A stretch of 64,000 bases of DNA. Origin: Mycogone perniciosa (Eukaryota > Ascomycota > Sordariomycetes > Hypocreales > Hypocreaceae). The first letter of the stretch is position 1. The number at the start of each line of letters is the position of its first letter. Shown here piece by piece: positions 36,030 through 48,600 of this stretch. The stretch spans positions 1-64,000 of the forward strand of contig JAOALB010000210.1 in NCBI GenBank assembly GCA_025331125.1, read 5' to 3'. The translations under genes were made by a program, and so were the position numbers. The notes under the pieces are model-generated. The model was not told the DNA's origin, searched no databases, and saw nothing but the letters and a program-made list of their open reading frames with translations.

Positions 36030-38338
36030 GGCGTGTTCGTTGCTCTGGGGTGTCAATAGAAGATTTTGATAAGAATTTAGAAGCTTACTGTTGAAATGAA
36101 AGAATCGTCTTGCTGGACGAGTGGCCATATTTATATCCATTCCCGTATTGTTGGAGGTGCTTGGAGGTACGAACATTACAGTTGCATCACATGGGAATCC
36201 AACCACCAGGGACAGGATCAGTCACAGGTTCGTTAAGTTGTGTGGTGGTATTCAATAAATCGAAGCCTAGAACAATCCAGGATTATGTTATTACTAGGTG
36301 GTTGAGCCTCCATCAAGCCTCATCAGAGATGTGCTTATCCAGCTCAGATGCCACCGTCTCACTCAAGTTGATGTAGGTGATCGGTCATGAAGCTATTCGC
36401 CAATTATGTTGAGTAAAACAGCCAAGATTTCCGCTTCCTAGCGGACACATCGTCTAGGAGTTCTGAGGGATGCTGATATAACCCATCAGAACCTGCTTAC
36501 GAGCTGGTCATTCGTTAAACCGACCCTAGCATCACCATAGGGCTGAGCGGCAGTCACACCCGCACAGCCTCGCAATTTTAAACAAAGTAGAGGGGCTGCC
36601 TAGATCCGAAAGATTTTATGGGATATCTGTTGCCAATCACTGTTAAAGGTCTAGACCTTGGCTCGCGGCTGACGAGCGCCTCCTCCGGTAGCTAGGAGGC
36701 AGCCCCATCAGCTGCACCACGCCACAAGCTGAGTGCCGTGAAGAAGAGTATTGATAGCTTCGATCAATATCACATTTGGCTTGTGTTTATTGAATCTTGG
36801 CCAAAGGACTATCGTTGCCAAAATTGAATTGTGGCAGGACTTTGATCACACGCTTGCGGTTACAAGCCACTTATATTGACGGCGCCCAGCCATCTATACA
36901 AAAAATGGCAAGTATTCCCTGGTTTCCTTGATCAATAGCCCTTCAGCCACATCCGTACGCTTGATAACCCTATTTTATGCATGTTCCGAAACATATTGAC
37001 AGCCCGCCTTTGCTTTCTCCTGGTTTTGGGGTGTCTAGCCGAACAGTACCACCGTACAAAGGACAGAGAACAATAATACATCCTGTAGCTGATTGTGATG
37101 AATCAGATAAGCCTTTTGATGGAAAGGTGTATTCGGCACCCGCTGGTGTTCTTGTGACTCAAACCAGCTGCCTGCGACGATGAACTAAACATTCATTGCG
37201 TGAAGAAGTTCAAGCCAACAAGGCATTTGAGGCCATAGTTCGTTGTGACTTGGTCATTGACATGAAGGCCAGTGGACACAAGCTGGCGTAGCGTTCGGTT
37301 GGCATATCGAGAGTCGCATTTTTTGTCCCCTGATTTAAGATATGAGTCGCGTGTCCATCAAACATGCAGATGAGCAAGGTGGTGAGGTGGAGGGAACATG
37401 TGTGTGGGAGTGTCATCCAACATTGAAAGATAATGATTGGGACGACCCAGAGGCTTCTTGGTTAGTTGAGCATCAAAGGGTCGGGGTTGATACTAAAGGC
37501 GTTCTCGGAAGATGCTTGATGCCTCGTTATTGATGCATGTTAATCAGAGCCAGGGCGAGTTTCTGGGTTGTGTTCTTGGTGGATTGCTTCCAAGATTTCC
37601 GGCGTATAGCTGCGACTTCGAGTGTTTTAGTAGTCAATGTTGCTGTCCGAGATGGCGTAGCTAGGGCAAGGCTGATTTATCTCCTGATGGGTAATCGGCG
37701 TCGAAAGAATGTACAGAGACTGAGTTTACTCACGATATCACTGTCTAGTCATTTTTTGGCGTTTTACGGCTCTTCCAACGCAGCCTTGTTCAACACATAG
37801 AGTGCCAGTGATTCGGCCTCCTATTTGTCAAGATAGTATCCACCATATCTTTATGGTCAGGATTGATCATATAAAAATTCCCAATATACGATTATCGCAC
37901 TCCTGTGCACCTACTACCATTAATAGATCACCGTCCTACGGCCCCTCTTTCTTTGCTCTAAATAGCCTCTATCAACAGAGTCCGTTAAGTATGACTGTTC
38001 CGCTCCACAGCTAGGTCTGACAGCTGGGCTAATAAAATCCGACACCGGCGATGAAGACCGCAAAGTCACGTCATCCCACTTCGGTAAGATTTATAATAAA
38101 CATAGAAACTCCGTACTTGATAGATATAGGATGTCCCTTGATAGTTCGAATTTGTCATCATATCAGTAGTGAGCTTGTGGCGGAAGTCTATGAGGCAGAC
38201 TTGACGTCACAAACCGCAGTCACCCTATAGTTGTTAGCATCGCTAATTATTTGAGTGCATGAATTTTGAAACATCTGCATTTCAACCACTAGTTCTCTAC
38301 TGCATCTTAAGCTTTCATACTCGAACGTGCCAAACACC
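36030..38338. other. 2.3-kb intergenic, no gene seen
   Basis: Divergent region between the matrixin-lectin gene and the DUF1348 gene. It contains an imperfect inverted repeat (36592-36603 with 36692-36706). Small ORFs at 36977-37183 and 37342-37533 match nothing I recognise and have no support. Confidence 0.55.
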
Positions 38339-38855
38339 ATGGCTACTGAAGAAGGACGACCCCCCTACCCGCCTTTCACTGCCGAAACGGCCAGGATTAA
38401 GGTGAAAGCTGCCCAAAACGCTTGGAACACAAAGTTAGTACCCCGCGCATAGAACCTTGACGGACTGTTAACGGGTATCCAGGAATCCTGAAGCTGTCAA
38501 GATGGCATATACTCCAGATTCCATCTGGCGCAACCGTGACCAATTTCTACAGGGTCGAGATGCCATCAAGGCGTTCCTTACGGAGAAATGGTCCAAAGAG
38601 AATGGCTACAGATTGCGAAAGGAGCTATTTGCGTTTACCGAGAACAAGATTGCTGTCCAATTTTGGTATGAGTGGCATGACGAATCGGGACAGTGGTGGC
38701 GAACGTACGGGCTTGAAGATTGGACATTTGCAGATAATGGCTTGATGAGAAAGCGCCAGATGAGCGGGAACGATGTGAAGATTTCTGATGAGGAGAGGTG
38801 GTTCAAGGATGGAGTTGATGTGAATGAAGTAGAAATCTCAGAGAAACACTGGTAG
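38339..38855 (+). CDS. DUF1348 / NTF2-like (SnoaL-type) small protein
   Basis: Two exons (38339-38433 and 38483-38855, 49-nt intron) encode 155 aa, the usual length of DUF1348 proteins. The cone-shaped NTF2-like fold signature is visible: FTAETARIKVKAAQNAWNTK at the start, YTPDSIWRNRDQFLQGRDAI, FLTEKWSKENGYRLRKELF and the strand FWYEWHDESGQWWRTYGLEDW, which are hallmark stretches of the family. The end NEVEISEKHW is also typical. Such proteins bind or turn over small molecules in some relatives, but no reaction is known for this subfamily. It is a soluble cytosolic protein by lack of signal or membrane segments. Confidence 0.92.
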
Positions 38856-41766
38856 CTTGCTAAAGATGGATGGACGGAGATAAGCTAAGCGGGTATACCG
38901 TTATATAGAGAAAAAATTACGTATCAAGATGAATCCACGGAGATGTTACTGAGATTTGTCCCTTTTCCTCTACTGATTGAAGTACGAATCGGGCGATAGA
39001 GCCGACAGAAACGTTGCCATCTGACGGCCGACCCTGAAAAGTGATTCAGGGAGGGGGTGAAGAGGCTCCGAGTTGAAGTACACGTATTTATAAGCAACCT
39101 ATTCATCTACCCTGGGTGGTATTGGGCGTAGATCACTCGGGCCGACCTACCTTTTTTTTGCCGATTGGATTACTTCGGGTGAGTGATTAGTAGTAGTCGT
39201 TGGGCCCTATCTTCAGACTACTACCTACTTATCTTTAGAGTAGTATTAGAAAGCATTTTGAACTGAACCTAGCGCTGACTGACCAGTTAAGCGATTTCTG
39301 CCCGTTGCAAGTTTCCCTGCGTCGAATGGCATTGAAGGATTGACTCATCAGGTGCTCTAGTAATTTCTTAAAGCGAAGGAATCTTTGTCGCTGCCTCTGG
39401 GTCTAATATTCTACTGGCCCATTACTAAATGCCCTTATCCTATGTCTCATGCAAAGTCTGGAACTGCCAAATCTGGGGTAGCACAACGGAATAGCACAAC
39501 GGAATAGCACAACGGAAGATTAGCATAACGGAAGATTAGCATAACAGAATATTAGCATAACGGAATACATATGTGTGGAATACAGACGGTATATGTGTCC
39601 GAGGATATGAGCTAATTTTACTGTTTTTGCAGGGATAACTGGAAAGAAATACTCCGTATATTTGCGGGGGAAGAAAGGTCGAACCGGTACTCCGTACTCC
39701 GTAGGTATTGCTGGTAATATTTTCCCTGTCTCTATTTTTCGTAGGAGATTGAAGCTAGAACTAAGAAGTTGCACACTTGATAGAGTCGGATTCAGAGGAT
39801 TTACGTATAAATTGTTGTAATGCCTCTCGTCTTGTATCATGCGGGATTGTCAAGCAACACGGCGTTACTCGTATTTCCTTATTCTTGTCTTATTAAACAC
39901 CGTTCCTCAGCCGCAGTAGCAAGATGGCGTGATAACATTGACATGATTCTATCATGCGCCAAGCCTAGCTCAACATCCATGGCAATGGCGTTCGTCTAGG
40001 AAATCCCGCGACCGAAGCAGTACTCCGTACGGAGTAGACGAGATGATAGATGCCAGATGACAGATGAAAAGGGCGTGATGAGGAGCAAACTGCATTATTA
40101 CGGACAGGGGATGGCGGCATGGGACCACTAGTAGATCGTGGCACTCGGAAGCAAAAGGTACCAAAGGAATCTTATCTACCTGACGAAATGAGCAAGCCAC
40201 ATATCTCCACCAAGGTCAAATGATGTGGTCACAGTAGTTGTGTAGTATCGCGTCTGCTTGGCCGCATGTTGTTTGATGACTGATCTGCATCCCGTTGCAT
40301 GCGCCCATATTTGCTACAAAGCAAGACGAGAGAGAAGAAGGAGAAAAAGATGGGCCCGGCTATGGAGGAAGAAGAACCTTGTTGTTTCTTCTTATGCTTC
40401 GTTTACAACAGCTTCGTTCGTGCTGGTAATGCGGCAGGTAGAACAGCAAGGGCAAGCATAAAGCCGGTTGACTGACTGATTAACTACCTATGCTTTGACA
40501 CCGCATGGCGTATATTACTCAGTTGAATGTATGTACGGAGTACTCGTAATTCTTGTCATACATCAACTCATTTCGCCCACGGACACATGCATTATCGCCA
40601 GACAGGATTTAGTTTAGGCCTCCGGAGGACAGACCGAATATGGAGGCCTGCCAAGTCGAGTCAATGTGCGGAGCCGCCCGAAAGTCCCACGGCCTCATAA
40701 TGATATCTTCTGTTTATGTTACACCGGTTCTATTATAGGCTGTGTCACCATCTTTCTCAATGGTTGATACAACCCCGAAGCCAACAGTGGCTCGGTCCTC
40801 GACTCACCGAGGCACCTTTGTGTCCCGTCTCCGTTCCACGAATAACAATACGGACGGATGATAGCAAGAAGATCCTGGTTGTCGCTATCCGGGGCAAACA
40901 CTATGGGAAGCTGTAGCACATGCCATCCAAGTCCAATTAAACCTTCCAGAATATTATACGGAGTGCCTACGACTAATATTAAGTTATGCCCGCTCTACGG
41001 ATTATTAGACACAGCATGAAAAAGACCAGAGAACAAAACCACAGAAGATGGCGGCATTGCCCGGCATTGCCCGGCCTCACCGATCCCCCACCAGCTATGT
41101 GATTACAAACGCTGCTGAATCCTGAAGAGGCCATGCCCCCGATCGATCTCCGACGGTCAGATAGCCCAAAATGGTAGGTCAACGCACTGAAGTCAACAGC
41201 GTAGTGGCAATTAAGATCTTATGCCGTCTGTTACTTTCTTAGTGCGGCGCATGCTCCACCAGTGCCGAAGATGGCTTGGAGATAATCCCTGCAATGTCTC
41301 GTGTGCCTACTTGGCGGCGCTCTCAGGAAACCCAACCAGACCTGCCCAGCTACCTAAGACGGGTGCAAAAAGCTATCAGGCCCGAAGGCTAGAAGCCCCT
41401 GAGACTCGGCTCCGTGATCCGCCCTCAACGGACAGCGTCCTGCATGACCGTATGGAGTACTCTATATGGAGTAGGAGGAGCACCGCTTCCGCAGGCTGTG
41501 TGTTGCATCGCTGGGCGTCTGTTACCTTTGGTTGAGCCGTTACTTTCAGAGGCCATATCCGGTAGCTGCAGCCTTGAGCTCGAGCTTGTGAGGTATAATA
41601 TCTCCCGGATCCCCAACGCCGAGGGTCCGCTGGAAAAAGAAGGGATTATCAGCATCAGTGCTTTGATCTTCTGGGGACTGGCACACCTGTCATTCACTCC
41701 TTTCATAGTCATTCGTTCTTTATCTTGTTTGGTCGTGTCCCCTGAGTGAGGGAAGCCGATACGACG
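38856..41766. other. 2.9-kb intergenic, no gene seen
   Basis: Holds the tandem repeat at 39480-39567 and six exact TACTCCGTA/TACGGAGTA motifs (39650, 39688, 39695, 40021, 40028, 40534). ORFs are short and overlapping. The last few hundred bases are the probable promoter of the subtilase gene. Confidence 0.6.
39480..39567. repeat. Short tandem repeat, 13-16 bp units
   Basis: Two units of AGCACAACGGAAT are followed by 16-bp variants AGCACAACGGAAGATT, AGCATAACGGAAGATT and AGCATAACAGAATATT. The unit lengthens and drifts along the array. Confidence 0.8.
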
Positions 41767-44531
41767 ATGGTGCGCTCAACATTGATGGCGTCGCTGCTTG
41801 CGGCCGCGTCGACTGTCGTGGCCCAACAGACGGACACTCCCACCCCGTCGGTTCTTCGCGGTGCCTACATAATCGAGTTCGAGGATGGCCATGTTAGTTC
41901 GATTGGATCTTTTTGTGAAGGTATCGTGGCCGTCGCTAACTAGAAACCTCGCAGGATACCTCGAAAGTCTATGATCAGATCAGCACCGAGGGCACAAAGC
42001 GTGTAGAGCTCAACTCCGAACTCTTTAAGGGTGTCTCGGTTCAGTTCCATGACATCGAGAATGCCGAAACCACAGCCACAAAGATCGCTAATCTGGCAGC
42101 GGTCAAGAACATGTGGCCGGTCACTCTGTACGCCGCGCCGAAGCCCAGAGTTGAATGGATCGCCAGCCCTGGAATCAACGTCGATGCCGCCATTGTGTCC
42201 AGAAACACGAATAACGCCAACGAGGATACCTACTCCCCCCATGTTATGACCCAGGTCAACAAACTCCGAGCGGAGGGCATCACTGGAAAGGGCGTCAAGG
42301 TTGCCATCGTTGACTCTGGTGTAAGTGGAAGCATCATGTCCTCCAAGAATGTCACGACTCACGCTCGTTAGATCGATTACAAGCACCCTGCTCTTGGTGG
42401 GTGCTTCGGAAAGGGCTGCTTGGTCTCCTTCGGTACCGATCTCGTTGGAGATGACTACAACGGCAGAAACGCCCCTCGACCTGACAACGACCCAATGGAT
42501 TGCGGTGGCCACGGCACCCATGTCGCTGGTATTGTTGCCGCCCAGCCGAACGAGTACGGATTCACTGGTACCGCCCCCGATGTCAGCCTCGGCGCCTACC
42601 GAGTCTTTGGCTGCGGTGGCTCGTCCGGTGACGATATCATCTCCGCCGCCTTTCTCAAGGCCTATCAGGATGGCGCCGACATCATCACTGCTTCTCTCGG
42701 TGGTCCCTCTGGCTGGCCTGGTACTGCCCAGGCCGCCGTTATTTCTCGCATCGTCGCTGCTGGTGTCCCTTGCACAGTTGCCGCTGGTAATGAGGGTGAT
42801 CATGGCATCTTTTACGCCAGCGCGCCCGCCGACGGTAAGGGCGTCACAGCCATTGCCTCTTTCGATAACACCGACACACCCACTCTCCTTTCCACCTCCT
42901 CATACTCAATCGATGGCGCTGAGAGCCAGAAGTTTGGCTATACCATTGGCAAGCCCGACGCCTGGAATGGCATCAAGCTCCCCATCTGGGCCGCCACATT
43001 CGACAGCACCACTCCAAACGATGCCTGCAACCCCTTCCCTACCAACACGCCTGATCTGAGTGGCTATATTGTCCTGATTCGCCGTGGCACCTGTACTTTC
43101 GTTCAGAAAGGCCAGAACGCCGCCGCCAAGGGAGCCAAGTACATCATGGTCTATAACAACGTCGGCGGTGCCCTCTCCATCGACATTTCCACTGTCCCTG
43201 AGATCAAGGCTGCTGGCATGGTCGAGAAGGAGACTGGTGAGGCTTGGATTGCTGCTCTCAAGGCCGGAAAGAAGGTTGCCCTCACTATGACCGTTGATAA
43301 GACCGCCCCCAAGCTGCTCAGAACTATCAAGAATACCGTAACTGGCGGCGCTCTGAGCACGTACACCACCTGGGGACCGACCTGGGATCTTGATGTCAAG
43401 CCTCCGTTCGGTGCGCCAGGTGGTAATATCCTGTCCACTTACCCTCGCGCTCTCGGTGGCTATGCTACCCTCTCTGGCACTTCGATGGCCACTCCCCTTG
43501 CCGCCGGTGTTGTCGCCCTAATTGCCCAGGTTCGCAAGACTTTTAACCCGCGCCTCATTGAGAACCTCTTGTCAGCTACCGCTCAGACGCAGCTCTTCAA
43601 CGATGGCACCAGGTTCTACAACTTCCTTGCCCCCGTTGCCCAGCAGGGTGGTGGTCTTATCCAGGCCTACGACGCCGCCTATGCCACCACTATCCTCTCG
43701 CGCTCTAGCCTGCCTTTTGGCGATGACGACCACATCGTCAAGGTCTTGAACTTCACCATCAGTAATACCGCCAACAAGGAGATCACCTACCACCTCTCCC
43801 ACATTCCCACCAACACCGTCTACACCCTTCCCGATGACGGCAGCATCTACCCCGAGCCCTTCCCTAACGATGTTGAGGAAGCCCACGCCGAGCTCAAGCT
43901 TAGTGAGGACAAGGTAACCCTGGGTGCCGGCCAGTCTGCCACCATCGAGGTCCTCCCTACTCCCCCTACTGGTGTTAATGCCAAGCGCCTAGCCGTTTGG
44001 TCCGGCTTCATCGCCATCAACGGTACCGACGGAAGCTCTCTGTCTATCCCCTACCAGGGCCTTGCAGGCTCTCTTCACAGTCAGACCATCCTAGGCCCGA
44101 AGGATTCCTGGATCAGCAATTCCACTGACACTGAGTTCAACCCCATCGCCGGCAACACCACCTGGACTCTGCCTTCTCCGGGCACCGCTACGGGTGCTGA
44201 CATTCTGCCTGCGCTGGTTTTCAACACAGCTCTAGGATCGCCTCTCGTCCGTGCCGATATTGTTCCCTTGACCACCTGCCCACCCAACTCGACCACCGAG
44301 TTCTTTGGCACCAAGACCATCGGCCAGCCCCAGGGATTCCCTGCTCAGTTCCAGCCCCGTGGTAAGAATCCGACTGTTTGGGACGGCACGCTCAGCGATG
44401 GCAGCTTTGCTCCTGCGGGCAAGTACAAGATCGTGTTCCGTGCGCTCAAGATCTTTGGTGATGAGAAGAAGAAGGAGGACTGGGACGTTAGCGAGACGGC
44501 GGCGTTGCGCATCAGCTACAAGAAGGCGTAA
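41767..44531 (+). CDS. Secreted subtilisin-like serine protease (S8, PA-domain subtilase)
   Basis: Extracellular endopeptidase of the minor-extracellular-protease/C5a-peptidase-like group. Three exons (41767-41892, 41955-42320 and 42372-44531) give 883 aa, with frames joining in phase 0. A signal peptide covers about residues 1-19 (MVRSTLMASLLAAASTVVAQ). An I9-like propeptide follows. The catalytic triad is Asp162 (VAIVDSG), His211 (GGHGTHVAG) and Ser535 (GTSMATP), with the oxyanion-hole Asn in AAGNEGDHG. A PA-like insert lies between His and Ser (about 350-470). After the protease comes a long Fn3-like/Ig-like C-terminal domain with several N-glycosylation sites. The coding sequence is notably C-rich at third positions, suggesting high expression. 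Role: nutrition or host/substrate protein degradation (inference). Confidence 0.93.
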
Positions 44532-45611
44532 AGGAAAGTTAGAAAGGGAATAGAAGAAGATATGAAGGCATTGATATGAAAGAGCGATGGCTAGACTATG
44601 ACATCCGTACTGTAGCGTACGTGTACAATATAATGAATGAACCTGGAAGCATCGATATTATCAAGACTCGCAAGTACAAAGTCCCTGATCATGTGCCAGG
44701 TCCCGTGAGGCTGTCTTCTGGGAAGATACGAGTACATACCAAGATCACACCAATCGTCACGTGAGATCGCGGCCGTCTCAGACAGCACCAGCTTCGGCCA
44801 ACAGACGGCGCGAAATGAAGAGCGATCAACGCAGCCGAACCAAACCAAACCATCCAATCAGAGCCGCGCGTCGCCGCCCACGGCAGCAGGCAGCAGGATT
44901 CCTTCGATCCATTTGTGCTGTCTGGGTTCCGTATCCCCACTGTCTCCGCCCTGGGCTTTGCGGGGAGCCAACCGCCAGCCTAAGGAGAGGCCAAGGACGA
45001 GTCGATAAGAGCACATGGTTTGGTTGGCATGTTGACCTGCAGGCCCTGTTGCTTCATTTCACAAGATAGGCACCGAGATTAATCTTGATAGGCTGCCAGC
45101 CAGGTTCGGACGACGTCGTTATTTTATTCTTCTGTGGAGGAGGCGGCGGCGCTTAGGCAGCTTACTTGGACTAGCAGGCAATCGTTCTCTCTCAAAGACT
45201 TCCTTTTTCTCTCTCTTCTGGCTCTCCCAGCGCGCATCGAGGATCCTGCATATGCTTGGGTCGTTACGAAGTAGATTGGCAGCTTGTGCTTCGCCTGTCG
45301 TCAATCTCAGCGAACTCCCTTGACTGCGATGCGTCAGCCTTGAGCGTTACGAATCATCGGCAGCATCGGTTGGCTGGGAAGCTGTTGAACATTGTTGTCC
45401 CTCTCAATCTCATCCAGATACGGCCCTTGCTATCGACTCAGACCCACTGAACTGATACGTTCGTCAATCTACATACGTGATAAGTGGGTGCGGAAAGAGA
45501 GCGACCAGGATCTCTTCAGGCAACAGCAAATCATATATCTATTGCCTAGTACTTTGTATTTCTATCGCCGGGAAGGACGGCATCGGCTCTTCCATCCGCA
45601 CATCGTCAATC
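44532..45611. other. Intergenic, no gene seen
   Basis: About 1.1 kb between two plus-strand genes. The first part is 3' UTR and the last part is leader of the HeLo-like gene; an in-frame extension of that gene to 45477 lacks family-like sequence. Confidence 0.6.
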
Positions 45612-48600
45612 ATGGACTCCATCCTGCCCATGGGCGGCTTTCAGCTGCCCTTCCAGCGTCGCCTAAGCCGTCTATACAACGACACAAAGAAGTCCAGCGA
45701 CTTCGTCAAGGAGCCTGTACAAAATGAAGACGACCCTGAAATCAAGGCGCTCTATCGCAAGCTGCGCATTCAGAAGGACCGTTTTATCAGCTGGGGACTA
45801 GAGTGGTCAGACCCCAACCAGTCAGCCGAAATTGACGAGTCCCTGTCCAAAGCTGGTCTGAGTGAAGTTGTTGGGAGTATCATGTCAACCATCAAAGACA
45901 TCCTGGCGGAGGCAGAACCTCTATGGCTGAGCTCCAAGCGTGTCGTCGAGGGGACACGGCCATCACCAGACCGAAAGGCGTCTTTGGTTAAGTGGGACAA
46001 GGGGCGCTTTGAAGACTTAGTTCGCGATCTCACTGCTTCCATCGATACCCTCTACGACCTGTCACGAACCCGTGCATCGAGCGCTACTACTAACCGTTTA
46101 CCCAAGACGACATTCAAGACCGATGGCGACTTTCGGCCTTTTGAGTCCACACGCATGCAGACACCTCAGCAGATCGATCCCAACATTCTCACTCACCTAC
46201 AGCCTTCCCAGGGAGATGGATGGACAGTTGTCTCGCCGTCCCTTAGAGAAGTCGTCTATATGAGCAAAACTGCCTACTCCGAGCTCACTCATGGCACAAG
46301 TCGCCAACCTTGGGCCCCCTTGCTCCTGGAGTACGCAAACTTTGATCCCATATATTCTACTACTGGTATCATGCCGCCCATGGCCCGTTTTGAAAAGCTT
46401 TCCTCTGGCCTTCAGCAAGACTCTCAAAGAGCTCCTAGTACATGGAATGGTCTACCTCGTCTGCTTGGCTACTTCGAAGATCTCGAGAACTCAAGGCTCG
46501 GTCTTATCTACTGCTTCCCACCTAACTTCAGTGCTCTCTCGTCCGAAAGCTTGGCTCAGAATCCTCAGTACAGCCTTCCCACGCTTAGCGACCTTCTCAC
46601 GCATTCGGAATCAGAACCCCCTCTGGAAGCCAAGTTTCGATTTGCATACAATCTAACTAACACTATCTTCGACATGCACGCCCGAGGCATCATGCATGGT
46701 GGCCTCCTTGATTCAAATATATCCTTTTGCCATAGTACAGTAACACAGCCAGGCGTCGGAAAGGGTCATGTCGATGTCCGCCGTCCACTGATATCATCCT
46801 TTGACCTGTTTCCTGAGGATTCCGCAAGTCCCAACTCCGCGATTTGGCGGCATCCTCTGGATCCACGATCGCTCCCGACATCGCCACTATCGAATTCAAC
46901 TGATGAGCGAGTACTAGAGCTCTATTCACTTGCGATGAGCCTTCTATCTATTGGTCTGTGGACAAAACTTGATACACTCGTCCCCAGCACTGGCCCTCCG
47001 TCCATCCCTGAATCTGTGCTCGACCTACTAGCCGTGAGGTGCGGAACGCTCTATATGAAAGCAGTCCAGACATGCTGGAAGGCTGTTAGCGATGAGCTTT
47101 CTGGTCGAGCCAGTGGTGAACCCCTACTCTCAGATGTGCAGACGCGGGTAACCAGGTTTCTAGAAGCGTGCTGCATTCTAGATGGCGTAAGTGGACTGGA
47201 GGAAAGATTAGGTCAGGAGCTACATGTCACCGAAAACACTTCGTTCCCTACCCCTGAGGCATCGAAAGACTCAAAGGGCAAGAAATCGCCATCCGTGCCC
47301 TTGAGCGATACGAAAAAGTCCACATTGCAGTCTGTGCCCACCCCCACGAAGGAACAGCAAAGCGTGGAACAACAGGGTAAAGCGGCCTTTTCCAATACTG
47401 AGCAGAGAGAGTATGCTTCTAATTCGTTAATAGATCCTGATAGTAAAGAGATAGCCAAGTCCGAGGCCAAGATGAGACTATATCCTCACGTGCCACTCCC
47501 ACCAGACATCGTGGAGAAGTGGAATTCGATACTCATGCCACAGATCAACATGGCTCTGCGTTCGTTTTACCGCAAGCACCCAGAATCAGTCGAGATATCT
47601 CTCGAATCAGTTGGACCGACGCCTCACCAAACCCGGCCTACAGTCCTGGTGGTCTGCAACTCAGTTAGTAAAGTTCGTGCCATTTTGAAGAAACGACTTG
47701 GAGAATTATTTGATGAAACCACTGGATTTGGTCTTAAAGTTTGCAGGGGCAGTGTCATTCGGTCGAGGAGACAAGCAAAGTCCGTTATGAGATCAATGGC
47801 ACGAGGAGGCAGATCTGGAGCGGCCCAAAAGTCTTCCGGTAGCGAAGATGACTATGTGGAGGCTGTGAATCCTGAACATCAGGAAAAGCCAGGCAACGGC
47901 GCCAGCATTGGTGCTTGGATCGGGGATCGTCATCTGCCACCTGTCAGTTTTGGTGGGCTTGTCTTGGTTGACGACAAGCCGTATGGAATGACAGTGCACC
48001 ACATGCTTGATGATCCAGATCGCGATTTTGGGCTGCCCGACACAACGCGAAGTAGCGCCATTCCGGGGTACGAGTGGTTTGACGAGCCTGAAATGGGAAC
48101 CTTCAGTGACGATGACTATTCCTACGAACTTGACGACACCGAATCTGAGCCATACTCTGAGACGGACATAACGAGCGATTATGATTATGATGATGACGAT
48201 GACGATGAGGAGGATGACGAATACAGTGAGCCTGGTGATATCCCCGGCATCGAGCCTGGATGTGGTGAGGGCTATATCGTCACACAACCTGCTCTGGACG
48301 ATGTAGAGGAAGGTTTTTACCCTTGTGCCGAAACAGAAGACGAAGATCACCTCGATACTTTCAGCCTGGGTGAGGTTTATGCGTCCAGTGGTATTCGCCG
48401 TAAGCAGGCCAATGGCTTGGTTCACGAGGTTGACTGGGCTCTTTTCGAATTCGCTGATGGACGTCTACCGGATAACAACACGATTCCCCGAGTATCAGAT
48501 AATAGTAGGCGTCGACGCTCACATGCACAGGGTCGCAATAATGATGGAAACCAAACAATATTACGGCCAACGACAGTGGCACCCTGGTCCGCCCTTCCGG

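Noticed and set aside
41940..42803. 287-codon minus-strand frame opposite the subtilase
   Set aside because: Antisense shadow of a C-biased third-position coding exon; the plus-strand subtilase is clear.
45477..45611. N-terminal extension of the HeLo-like protein by 45 residues
   Set aside because: It begins with a non-ATG codon and its sequence does not resemble the domain. The ATG at 45612 starts the conserved-looking part.
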